Below, one piece after another: positions 22,465 to 33,239 of a stretch of DNA of 64,000 nucleotides. The notes beneath the pieces were generated by a model that saw nothing but the letters and a program-made list of their open reading frames with translations, was not told the origin of the DNA and made no database searches. The stretch's first letter is position 1. Each line of letters begins with the position of its first letter. Both the position numbers and the translations under genes were made by a program. The DNA comes from Margaritispora aquatica (taxonomy: Eukaryota > Ascomycota > Leotiomycetes > Helotiales > Discinellaceae): positions 71,927 through 135,926 of the forward strand of contig VJWN01000025.1 of the NCBI GenBank assembly GCA_007644065.1. The letters run 5' to 3'.

Positions 22465-24877
22465 TTGAGCCCAAATAACCACCACCAAGGTATCCAAATC
22501 GGATACAAGCAATCCGTGCTAGTCATTGCAGATTTCCAACTCCTCAACGAAAAGCGGTGCCCGACAGTTTTCAAAGCTGCGTTGAGCAAGTATAATGATA
22601 TCGAAACCAAAGCATGTCTAGAATGCCGTGATGACCTCAGATCAGCTGGCTATGGGTACTTTGTCGATAGATATACCGGGTGTCTTAATCCTGCGTCTGG
22701 AAACTGGTGTTCTTTGATGTTTGCTGAGGCTTTGCCAGAGCGACTGTACCTTGTCGCTTATTTCTCGGAGTATGCGTTTTTATTTGATGGTGAGTCGATA
22801 TGGTGTTTTGATTTGAGTGTTTTAAGGATTGGATTTGACTAATATATTTGCGAGGGCAGATATTGTGAGCGTGGCAAAGGATAATGAGGAGGTTTGTCAT
22901 TTTCGCTAGGAACTTGCTGATAAGGGTGTGCTGATGACATTTTGCAGCAAGACAAAGAGAACCAAACCGCAGCAGCTTATTGGGCCGATGGCAGCGTTTC
23001 AAATCTTCATTCGACACTGTTGAAATCAATGCAAGCCCGAATCATCACCGAACTCGAACAAACTGACCCTGTGTTCGGCAAGCGGATCGTCGCTGGATAT
23101 CTGAAGCTGCTTGAGATTCCTCCAAATAAACTCCACGCACCGCATAATAGCACAGATGAGTATCTCGAATACCGATTTGCTGATTCTGGTTCAATGTTAG
23201 TCTATTTTTCTACTAGGCATAGCATCCAAAATTCAGCTACATACTGACCCACATATACTACTAGATTCTGTGCCGAAATTCTCGCGTATGTTTCCGATAT
23301 TAGGATCACAGAGGAAGAGCTCGACAGTGTGCTTAATGTCTCGTACATGCTGGCTAAATGTCTCATTCTGCTTAATGACTATTTCTCATGGGAGAAGGAA
23401 TACGACAATAGTAAGCAGGGCGAGACCGGAATACTAGCATCCGCCATGACGATTCTGATGAGGATCCACAATGTTGATATACCGGGTGCGAAAGCCATTC
23501 TCTGGAACCTAACCCTTGACTTTGAAAGAAAGTACTGCATTGCAAGAGACAATTTCATCAAGAAGAACTCTTCTGGTCCAAATATCGTGCGTTGGTTCGG
23601 CCTTTTCGAGACTGCCTGTGCTGGGAATGCGCTTTGGCATACCACATCAGATCGATACAACTATTGAAACAAAGACCCTGTTCCAGTACCAATTCGAGAA
23701 AATGAGCCAGTAGCTCTCGAAGTGAGCTCACTGGTTAAGCAAAGTCGCGATTCGGGGGAAGTGGACAGTGAGATGAAGGTGAAGGTAAGACACGAGACTG
23801 CCTCTGACATCGCATCATGGCTAACAACTGTGCACAGTTGACAATAGCACCGTATGAATACATCCAATCTCTCAAGGGCCATGGTGCTCGAGAGAAGCTC
23901 ATCGATGCTCTCAACAATTGGTAAATGGTACCGCATGCACAGCAGGAAACCATACGAAAAGTCATTGGCATGCTGCACGACGCATCTTTAATGTAAGCCC
24001 AACTATAATGCATGAAACTCGAATGGATACTGATTGTAGCATTAGGCTTGATGATATCCAGGATAGTTCTCCAATGCGTCGTGAAGTGCCAGCAGCGCAT
24101 GTCGTGTTTGGGACTGGCCAAACGATCAACTCCGCAACATTTGTGTACACTAGATGCTTTGAGATGGTGACTGGACTATCTAAGAAGGCGCAAGCGCATT
24201 TCATAGGTAAGGCTTGAAGCTTGAGAAAGTCAGCGGCAGCCATGCTCACTGACAACTACGATAGATGAGCTGAAGCAGCTTCACTTTGGGCAAGCCCAAG
24301 ATCTTCACTGGACATATTGTGGCAAAGTCCCAACAGAGTCCGAATATTTCCGTCATACCGAGCAGAGTAAACGACCGTCCATCTGTTCGTTACATTGGCT
24401 GACTTCTTCTAAGAAACGGGTGGAATATTCAGACTGGCAGCAAAAATGATGCAAGCAGAAGCAACAGTTAATGGCTCGCTTAGCATGGAATCGCTGATGA
24501 CGATGTTTGGCCGGTATTATCAGATACGAGACGATTACCACGATATGCTCGCAGCAGGTAACGAATCTGAGGGGTATGATGATCTTGATCAAGGGGCTCC
24601 TACACTCCCCATTATCCATGCTCTCAGCGAAGAACGCAAATCGGAGAAGTGGCGCTTACTGAATATGCTCCAAGCACGAAAGCAAACCGAGAAGATGCCA
24701 ATTGCCATGAAGAAGCTTGTGATTGGGATATTGAACGAAATGGGAAGTCTGGGATATACCAAGGACATGCTAGCAGCCCTGCATAAACAGCTTGAGGAGG
24801 AGTTGAAGAATTTAGAGGAAAAGTTTGGGGCCAAGAACTGGATTCTGCGCCTGTTGTTTCATCGTTTAACGATCTAA
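22465..24877 (+). pseudogene. chimeric terpene synthase (cyclase + prenyltransferase), disrupted
   Basis: Recognisable fusion of a class I terpene cyclase and a GGPP-synthase-like prenyltransferase, as in fungal di-/sesterterpene synthases (PaFS and ophiobolin-synthase types). Cyclase part: EYAFLFD-D across the first intron, giving Asp-rich motif DDIVS, and the NSE motif NDYFSWEKE at about 23370. Prenyltransferase part: YEYIQSLKGHGAREKLIDAL, first Asp-rich motif RLDDIQDSSPMRRE, GYYQIRDD-like RYYQIRDDYHD, and YDDLDQGAPTLPIIHAL. Exons end about 22789, 22891, 23195, 23784, 23992, 24206 and 24366. Two in-frame stops, TGA 23665-23667 in the interdomain linker and TAA 23922-23924 after ALNNW, interrupt otherwise conserved sequence. 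No in-frame ATG precedes the first conserved residues. The rest is intact, so loss looks recent. No P450 or other tailoring gene lies next to it. Confidence 0.85.
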
Positions 24878-25246
24878 AGTTTTACTGTGAGTATTGTGGT
24901 GGGGCTAGGGAGGAAGTACGGACGTATCTCTTTAAAGGAGTACTCATATAGAAAACTAGGTCATCATCTTCCTTACTTTTCTAGACTTAGTATAATATTT
25001 TCTTTAACCCTCCAAAGAAAAGAGGTTTTAGAAATCAATCCTCTCGAAAAAGTCCCGTCCGAATTCCCTTTAGGACACTGCTCTCTTCTACTACCAGGCT
25101 TCGATAGTTCTTCGTTTTGTTCTTTGGTATTCTTTTCCCTTTTTGTAACCTGCCCGCTACAATATACTCTCGTACCGGGCCAAAAGCATAAGCTCTAGAA
25201 CGCCGGTGGAGGACATTTGACTAAAGTTTATCACAACCCAAGCTTT
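24878..25246. other. intergenic, no gene seen
   Basis: Convergent 3' flanks of the terpene synthase remnant and the F-box-like gene. Nothing distinctive was found. Confidence 0.55.
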
Positions 25247-27004
25247 CTAGACTCGAAACTTCTCGTCCCGCAAGGAATGAGTATTTCCCCACAACTCCTT
25301 ATCCCACTCTTCCGTGAAGTTTTCATCAGACAGAGGATTGTCACCATAACCATGCAAGACATAATCCTTGATATAGGAGTAAAGTAATCTGACATGCTCC
25401 CGTCCAATATCATCGTGATAGCTCGTGAAGGCCTCGATATTAAGTATATCAAATCTCAAGAGACGTCTGCTTCTCAGTCGATCAAGAAGATCCGCACATC
25501 CTGGAGCAGCGTATGGTGTGGGATAGTATGTGTAGTCGATTACCCCCGGTACCTCGATGTTGATAATATGCTTGAGAGTTAAGTTCTTGATTCCAGGATT
25601 TTTATCGAGTAACGATGCCAGGCTGGTGACAGAAGTTCGAAATTGAGTTAAGCTGAGCGTTTTCAGCTTCATCATTGTGAGTGGTGAGTCTCCAAATAAT
25701 TCAGCAAGATCATCCTCATAGTAATACACACTGAGCTGCTGGTCCAGCTGCCTGTGAACCTTGAAGTCGAGAGAAAGATCGACGATATTTGTGAGTGCCG
25801 TGAGCACTTTTGGAAGGTCGGCCCAGCACTTGTCTGTGGGTGGGTCATCGCGAGTTACATCGAACTGCCCAAGCTTCTGAGTGGTCGCGAGAGCTAAATG
25901 AAGGTGGGTGAGATTGCTAAATATGATTTGTGAGAGTTCTAGATCAAGATTGCACATATCAAATGCAGATGAGATGATCGTTGGCTTTTTCTCCTTGGTA
26001 TAAGTGTCGGTCTCAAAATTGGGTACTCCATGCTCCACGGTTCCAGGATCAGGGCCCAGACCGTAATCATTGTAGGCTATATCTCTCCATCTTTTCTGAA
26101 CCATTCGACCTTCAGTGCTGATTTTGGTGATGCTAGATTGTGCTGTCCTCGAGATGGCACGGAAAAGAGCTGTGAGTTGAGGTGGCCTAACCCATTTCCG
26201 TGCTATCGTAGATTTTTGCAATGCAAATTTAAAACTTGATGTGTCTATGGTGTACGTATTGGTCAGAACGATCGTATGAATCCTGGGAAATGAGCTTAAG
26301 ACTGAGCTCAGATATTCTTCGAGACCATTCCTGATCATGGCGCTCTCTAGTGCAAATTTCGAGTATATAACATGATGTTCTGCCTGCTCAACACAATTCT
26401 TGGCAGCATGGAGAGTTTTGGGATGAAAGACCCACGATCCTCGGTATCCACCAAAGCCACTATGAAAATCAGGAAGAAACCTAATCAGACAATGATCAGT
26501 ATGATGCTATTACAAGTTGTTTTCGACCGGGAAGACTAATGTACAAAATTACCTGTGGAGTCTTGACTTACTCTCGTCTATCAAGATCATCTCCCTCAGT
26601 GGGAAGTCTCGAAATGGTGCAATCAAAATAGAGAGTTCGTGTATTTTGTGAAAGAACTGGATCTCGAGCGATGGCTTCCAGGATATCTAAAGATTTCTGG
26701 TAAGGAGCAAAAGTGACCGAGCGAAATAGGTAAGGCGTCAAGAAGAAGTGAAAATCCCAACTTGCTATTCTTGCATTTTTTATACTGTGAAGCGTCTCGA
26801 ATTAGTCTACCTTAATCTCTATAAGATCCGCCGAGCAAGCTTGAATTCATCGTCTAAGATACAGGAGGGCGCTGAAGCACATGCTTCAGGAGAAGTGGAA
26901 TAAACCCACTCTTTGGTGCTTAGATACGGCGCAATCATAAATATTATATCAAGAGAGAGCTTTGAGAGGGGACCACATGATCTGGTCTTCTGGTGAAGTG
27001 TCAT
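25247..27004 (-). CDS. F-box-like protein, first exon doubtful
   Basis: The 3' two-thirds are well supported. An exon covering roughly 26578-26770 reads RIASWDFHFFLTPYLFRSVT and SLDILEAIARDPVLSQNTRTL. An intron (gtaagtcaag...ctgattag) joins it to FLPDFHSGFGGYRGSWVFHP and the rest down to TAG 25247-25249, with leucine-spaced segments typical of F-box/LRR proteins (LSQIIFSNLTHLHLALATTQ). Upstream, ATG 27004 begins MTLHQKTRSC and then an F-box-like LSKLSLDIIFMIAPYLS, but this frame hits TAG at 26819-26821. The only phase-compatible junction to the next exon would be a 26-nt intron, too short for a fungus. So either the gene is broken here or its true first exon is different. Likely role: substrate adaptor of an SCF ubiquitin ligase. 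Confidence 0.55.
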
Positions 27005-27693
27005 ACTCGACTGTGCTTATGTGTGAGTAATGAGGAAACGTGCGAACATATACTGGATCGAAGTTGCAGACAAATAAGAGCAGATTGGAAAGAAGAGCGA
27101 AACTTTTCAAGTACACAAAGTGATACCTAAGGTATTCAAGATATGATATTTGACATGTGAGCCTGATATGATTTATGCCATTCCAAAAGATATCAAAAGA
27201 TTACACAATGTTGCGGTGAACCCAAGTGAAGGGAAGTACCTTACCTTCACGTTAAGTGAGGTGAGAGAGCTTGGTCATGTGATTTTGATTTCAGCCTCAC
27301 CTGCCTTCCTTTAATTGAGGTGAGAGACCTTGATCATGTGATTTGGGTTTCAGCCTCACCTTGCCTGCCTTACCTTACCTTTAGCTTCCGATCCACAACC
27401 CTTCATTTCTGACCTTCTGATTCGGTAAGATCCCGGCTTCGATTTTATAGTGGTTTCTACCAAAGCTCTCCCCTCGGGAAATCACGTCGCGTACCAAAGA
27501 TCGAGGAATATATTGACCGTTACCGCAAAAATCTCCCAGGACCTCTTCTATTTATCAATCAACCGATTCAAACTAGTTTTCGATCTGCACGATACAAATC
27601 TCCAGTTCTGCAAGCTCTGACTTGCTTCAAACCCGCAGTATTTCCCCCGGCGCAACTAGAAAGTCAACACCACATTCGAAAACTCCAGCCATC
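27005..27693. other. intergenic, probable HP1 promoter
   Basis: Divergent spacer between the F-box-like gene and HP1. It contains a roughly 59-bp tandem duplication, listed separately, and many CCTTACC/AGGTGAG runs. Confidence 0.55.
27252..27369. repeat. two-copy ~59-bp tandem duplication
   Basis: Copy one at about 27252-27309 and copy two at about 27311-27369 share the core GAGGTGAGAGA-C/G-CTTG-G/A-TCATGTGATTT followed by TTTCAGCCTCACC. They differ at a handful of positions and by small indels. Both copies carry the palindrome-like TCATGTGA. The duplication lies about 320 bp upstream of the HP1 start codon. Confidence 0.8.
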
Positions 27694-28799
27694 ATGCCTC
27701 CGCGTAAGTCGCATACCTTCCAAACATTTCAATTTTTCTCGTCTACGCAAAAATGGACGATTTTATCTTCGTTCTTACACATTGGCTCACCTTCTCTGCA
27801 TAGAAATCTCCGAGGACGAAGCATCTGTGAGCAGCGAACAAGGTTACGAGATGCCTGTGAGGGAAGAGAAGCCTGTGAAGGAAGAGAACAAATCCAAGAA
27901 TAAAGCTAAGGCAGAAGAGGAAGTAGACGAGGAGCCGTTGATGGTTGAGTCGGAACCCGAAGAGGAAGATGACGATGAGATCGGCGAGGGCGAGTAGGTC
28001 TTCATTAAAAAGAGATATTGGGGATTAACTAAGGAAATCTACAGATACGTTGTTGAGAAGATCACGAATCATCTCGTGGATGAGGAGGTGAGTAAGAACG
28101 AGTTTTTGCGACAACTGCGCTGATAAACATAGACTGGAGAGCTGAAGTTCGAGATCAAGTGGGAGGGTTACTCCAAAAAAAGCGACAGGACATGGGAGCC
28201 AGAAGAGAATTTGTTGTGCCCCTCTATGCTGGCCAGTCTTACTGTACTAATCTGCTTTTAGAGAAACTGCTCAAAAACTCCTCAACGAATACCTTGCAAA
28301 ATTCGGTGGTAAAGAAGCTATCTTGGCGGCAGTAGAGGAAAAGAAGCTGGAAGGACCTAAGAAGGGCAAGAAGCGAGGTCGCGCGAGCACTGGAGCAGAC
28401 AATGGAACAACGAACGGAACTTCCAAGCGTGGAAAGAAGAGCGCACAATCCTCTCCAACCCCAGCGAGTTTTGCCAAAGCCGAATTCAAACCTCCTACCG
28501 GTTCTTGGGAGGAGGAAGTGGTTGCAATTGATGCTTGTGAAGGCAGCGAAGGAACTGTGGTTGTATACCTCACATGGGTCGGTGGCCAAAAGACGCAGCA
28601 CCCCTTGGCGCAGGTATACAAGCGCTGTCCTCAAAAGGTACGGGTCCCAGATATCCATTTTCCCTTCTAAATGCTAACTTATTGGTAGATGTTGGCATTT
28701 TACGAAAGTCATCTGTCAGTCTACATACATATTCCTTGCAAGGTTGTAACTGCATACTAACTTTTCACTAGTGTCTTCAAGAAAAATGATGAGGCGTAG
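27694..28799 (+). CDS. heterochromatin protein 1 (chromodomain + chromoshadow)
   Basis: Seven exons (27694-27703, 27804-27993, 28045-28087, 28133-28215, 28262-28637, 28689-28714, 28772-28799) encode 251 aa. The first exon is only 10 nt (ATG CCT CCG C). After a Glu-rich N-terminus, the chromodomain reads EYVVEKITNHLVDEETGELK and FEIKWEGYSKKSDRTWEPEE. It keeps the three aromatic cage residues (Tyr of YVVEK, Trp and Tyr of KWEGY) that bind methylated H3K9. A basic hinge (KKGKKRGRA) leads to the chromoshadow domain, GSWEEEVVAIDACEG, VVVYLTWVGGQKTQHPL and YKRCPQKMLAFYESHLVF, which dimerises. It acts in the nucleus in heterochromatin silencing (Swi6/HepA-type). All key residues look intact. Confidence 0.95.
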
Positions 28800-30007
28800 G
28801 TCGAATTTGACATTTTGACACTGCATGATGGCATTCACGTTATACCGTTGATTTCATTCCAGTTCTTTTTATTCCAATTGCACTGTATGCTTGGAGCGGG
28901 TTCGGTCTCGGAGTTAAAGGTATTGGGATACGCAATGATCCACCATCACCTTATCCAGCAGATTGCGCAGGGTGTATTCTACAAAGGCAACAGAAAATCG
29001 AGCGTTTGATGTTTGAAGATATTTCTTGATGATCCCGTTACTGGCCTTGGGACGGTGCTGCAAAACCAGTTATGTTTCGTTCCCAGAGCGGCTTTGTGGT
29101 TGACTTGCCTCAAGTTCATGGTTATCTACAAGAACAAAATCATTGCAAGGTTTCCAAGACAAGCATTTTCTCAATATATCCTATCCGTGTTGAACTCAGA
29201 CAACCTCTCTTTGAGCCTCTCATGACAGGCTAGAGCATACTACATAAAAATCGCTCATCAAGCCCAAGAACAAAGTCCACCCCCGCATTCTCAAGGCAGA
29301 AAATGCATAGCGAGTATACTTTTGGTCTTGCATATGGATTTTGCCATCTTCAAATGGGCAACAATATAATGGTCGTGCCGTAGTGCTCGAGGCATAGAGA
29401 AGATTTCACGGGACATAAGATAATTGCCTTTGTTTCTGATTAAGGTATCAGAATTCGACTTAGTAGCCTAGCTTTGCATACATGCAAGGTATCTTAGTTT
29501 AAGGCATTCTACCAAGAACTTTCATTTAACGATGATGAATCTCACTACAACGATGGAAGCTAGAAGATGAAGTTATCAACAGCCTCCGAAATTTATTTGC
29601 GCTTCTCTCGGTAGCTAGAAAATTTAATACCATGAAAGTCACTTGTGCAAATATATCTGGCCGTACCTTAGGCCTGTTTCATTTTGTCCTACAAGTGTGA
29701 ACGTAGCGATAGAAAGCGTAGAGTGCGGAGGCCAAATTTTTTCGTTGTTGCCTTGAGCTGAACGGCGTGACTCATTCAATTGTCTGCCTCGCATTGTCTC
29801 TTTCTCATGGTTGCCAGAAAATTATAAACCTCCCAAGAGGCAGAGACTCCGGATTCGTTATAACAAGCGACAAGAGATCACTTTGGAGTGATTAGCTTCT
29901 CGCCACATAGAGCACCACCGCACTCTACATTCATTTCGCGCTACAATCAAACTCAAGCCATCAACACAAGCACAACGCATCTTAAGCCACTCCATCCATC
30001 ACTCAAG
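28800..30007. other. intergenic, no gene seen
   Basis: 3' flank of HP1 and 5' flank of the Nudix gene. Short open frames (28815-29009, 29013-29225) do not show coding character. The last 120 bp before 30008 are C/A-rich, typical of a fungal 5' UTR. Confidence 0.55.
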
Positions 30008-30574
30008 ATGACCCTTCCCACTGACACCGGTATTGACGCCGAAATCAATATCCATACCAATAAACCTACAATCATAATCGCAGACCGCTCCTACGGCATC
30101 ATACCCATGCGCTACATCTCCCCACCCACATCTCCAAACCAAACTCCCACAACGCAAAACACGCAAATCCTCTTGATCCATCAAAAAACCAGGGATCCCT
30201 ACCTCACCTACTGGAGTTTCCCCAAAGGGCACCCTGAGGCCGGCGATGCCAGCGTGCTTGCTACCGCACTCCGTGAGTTGAAGGAGGAGACAGGTTTGGT
30301 GGTGGGGGAGGATGGGGTGTTTGTCTTCACTGGTGACGAGGGGAAGGAGAAAGAATTCAAGGAGACTTACGTCACTAATGGCCGGAGCAGAGGCAAGCAA
30401 GTTAGGTTCTGGCTGGGCTTGGTGGAGGGAGAGCAGGAGGTTAAGGTTCAAGCCATAGAGTTGGCTGCGGCTGAGTGGATGAGTTGGACGGAGGCGATGG
30501 AGAGGTTGGCTTATGTGGAGGCGAGGGAGGTATTGAGTGAGGTGGGGAGAGCATTAGATGGGCTGAGGAAGTGA
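30008..30574 (+). CDS. Nudix hydrolase (Ap4A-hydrolase-like)
   Basis: Single-exon 188-aa protein from ATG 30008 (MTLPTDTGIDAEIN). Nudix enzymes cleave nucleoside diphosphates linked to another moiety. The Nudix box reads GHPEAGDASVLATALRELKE followed by ETGLV: the RELKEETG metal-binding core is intact, while the first box glutamate is replaced by aspartate (GHPEAGD). The preceding YWSFPKGHPE and following VRFWLGLV resemble the diadenosine tetraphosphate hydrolase (NUDT2) subgroup. The upstream frame to 29888 lacks an ATG start and is taken as 5' UTR. Probably cytosolic; the substrate is inferred from subgroup resemblance only. Confidence 0.88.
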   Translation: MTLPTDTGIDAEINIHTNKPTIIIADRSYGIIPMRYISPPTSPNQTPTTQNTQILLIHQKTRDPYLTYWSFPKGHPEAGDASVLATALRELKEETGLVVGEDGVFVFTGDEGKEKEFKETYVTNGRSRGKQVRFWLGLVEGEQEVKVQAIELAAAEWMSWTEAMERLAYVEAREVLSEVGRALDGLRK

Positions 30575-30969
30575 GTACTTGTCAGAGGAGGGCTGAGAGG
30601 GTGGATGGTGAAAAGGATTGAGTGAGTGTGAGTAGATGAGATTCATCTCGGAGAGGGAGTTCGGTCCTTTAGATGGAATGGCTTTTTTCAAAAATGGTTG
30701 ATAGATGATGTGTTTATTATCGCAGGGTGTTTTTTCATGTTAGAACCGTCAGCGTCATTCGGCACAGAAATAGCTTAAGCCACGGTGAGGTAATAGAAGA
30801 GCGAGATTGACTTGAACAAAAAGCAAGAAGAGAATTTGCAAATGTGTAATTGAGGCCTGCTCAAGGCAGGCAAGGCATGGAATAGAATTGAATCTAGATA
30901 CAAAACCGCATGAGTCCAGTTAAAGGTATATACACGAAAATTTTTCCATCGCCTCTTTCACGAAAGCCC
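30575..30969. other. intergenic, convergent 3' flanks
   Basis: Short spacer between the Nudix gene and the GH28 gene. No feature was seen. Confidence 0.55.
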
Positions 30970-33239
30970 TCATTCGCAATTATCCTCATCTTCGGTCTCC
31001 CCTCCCACAATCGCAGCCTCAGACGCCATCGGAACAGCAGCCGAAGAAGACAAGACTACAGTCGCGAAACCCGACGACGCAAACACCGGCAGCGACACAG
31101 ACGCAGACGCAGGCAAGGACGTAACAGGCGTGAACTCGGGCAATGCGACCGTCGTGGATGCAGCGACGGGTAGGACAGTCACAACGGAAACTTGGGTGAC
31201 GACCGAGACTCCGGCGGGAGTTGAGATCGAGGACGAAGACAACGTTGGAAAGGGCCCGTACAGAGATAGGCTAACGCTGGCGTCGAGTGTTGTGGCTATA
31301 GTCACGGATTCAGCGAATGTGGTAAAGATGGATGTGTATGAGGGGGGAGCTGACGCTTTTGTGGTGGTGGTAGAGGATGAGGATTTGGAGGTGACAGCGA
31401 CCTTGGCTTGGGTCGTTGTGGTGGTGGTTTTCTTGGTGCTGGTGCTTGAAGAGGATTTCTTGGTGGATGCGGAGGTAGAGGTTGCTTTCTTCGAAGAGGT
31501 GACTAGGGTTGTGGTCGATTTCTTGGACGTAGATGAAGCTGTGGCCACCACGGCATTCTTCACGCTCGTTGCCGCAGAAGAAGCCACGGATCCGTTTCCA
31601 AGCCTCTTGCTGATGGGTGTCGCACCGGGGAAATACGTCGTTCCTACAGTGGGGATAGGAATTGGGCTAGAGATATCATAACCGGTCTTCAAATCCCTGG
31701 GCAAGGTAGCAGCACTATATCCTGTGGGCGCTGTCTTAACCGTCTGTGTGACCGTCGTATAGCCCGTTGCCTTGGCCGTGGACTTCTGAAGACACCCGCC
31801 GGATCCGTACGCGTTGGCGCATTTATACAGGATTGACGACCCAGCATCGGTCCACATCTCGAAATCACTCACCACGACATCGGTGCAAGGCACGTCAGCG
31901 GGACATGTGATGTAGATAGGAGCGCGAGACACGCCATTGGCGGCTGTGCCTTTCCAGTCGATGAAGGAGATGTCGGAGTATTCGACACCTGAACCGGCGG
32001 CTTGCGTCATGGAGGCCCAGTAGGCGTTGAAGTCGAGGGAGTAGGCGTTTGAGTGGCCGATGAAGGACTCGAAGGTTACGTTCTTGACGGTACCCGAGCC
32101 ACCGTAGGATTTGATCATCATCATTTGGTTGGAGCCGTGGGTGTAGACATTGCGGTAGTGGATGTCTGATATGTCTATTATACTATATTAGTACCTGTTC
32201 AAAAAGAGGCAAGGTGGTGGGATAGAGGAAAACAAACCTGTTCCTGCGCCTAAGGAGCCGATGGCACAACCACCTGAGATGTTGCAGTAGATGTCCTCAA
32301 TGAGCATGTTGTGTGCTGGGCTCTTGACTGTGACACACTCGTCTTTGTTGGTCACTTCAATGTCGTGGACCCAGATGTTGCCTCCCCAGATGTCAATGGC
32401 ATCTAGACCTCCCTTGTAGTGACCGTAAATGACCATATTGTAAAGTTCTCCACTGAAGCAGTCATCGAGAACGAGATGGAAGAGAGGTGCTGGGTCATAT
32501 TAGCTCGGAAATACATGTGCTCTGCGGTGGGATACTGACAATCAACTAGAGCAATGTCGTGGATGGAGAAATTCTTGACATCGTATGTTCTGAGGAGACG
32601 AGGTCCATTGGTTCCAACTAGTTTAATCAGCATTTGTCTTGATGTCACGATGCTAATGATTCCTCACCCTTGTGGAACTCAACACCGTTTCCTTGAATAG
32701 CACCACCAGAAGTGCTGCTGTAAAATTCAAAATCGCTGGTATGTTCAATGAAGATCATGTTACCACCTCCAGTACTGTGACCATTAGAAACCTCTCTCTT
32801 CCCGATGTCATGGCTAGATACATACCCAACACGAGAGATGACACCATCCAACTGAAATGCCCACTTGGAGCCTCCATTCAAAGTGACCCATGTAGACATG
32901 CCATATGTTCCAGGAGGTACATAAACTACCATCGTCAGAAATGATACTTCAATGGCAAAGTAGACATACCAGTTCCTCCAGTCTTGCAAGCAGCAAAAGC
33001 AGAAGCGATGGGTGGGCCAATATCAGCAGTCAAGCTTGCGACTCCACCATAATCCAACACATTGCAGACCTAGGCAGGAATCAGTCTTCTTGTTCACACC
33101 ATCTATCGCATCTAAAACTCCTCACCTTCGTTCTCTTGGAAGCGGTTGAAGTAAGAGGACCGACTGTGCCCGACAACTGTGCCTGCACGAGAGCCGGGAA
33201 CACGAAAGCCGCAACGGCAGCGAAAGAAGAGAACTTCAT
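30970..33239 (-). CDS. GH28 rhamnogalacturonan hydrolase with Ser/Thr-rich tail
   Basis: Secreted pectinase, about 600 aa, in several exons. The start [20 protein letters not shown] is a signal peptide. Exon 1 ends KRTK and continues [20 protein letters not shown], then [19 protein letters not shown]. The beta-helix core shows [59 protein letters not shown], and [12 protein letters not shown]. This form of the GH28 active site fits rhamnogalacturonan hydrolases rather than polygalacturonases, which have a His-Gly motif here. After [15 protein letters not shown] a roughly 260-residue tail begins, very rich in Ser/Thr/Lys ([20 protein letters not shown]) with a KR site (SKRLGNGS). It ends acidic ([11 protein letters not shown]) with no clear GPI signal. 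It cuts the backbone of rhamnogalacturonan I in plant cell walls. Confidence 0.9.

Noticed and set aside
31130..31681. 183-codon Val/Asp-rich frame on the + strand
   Set aside because: Exact antisense of the Ser/Thr-rich tail of the GH28 gene; its composition is explained by that tail.
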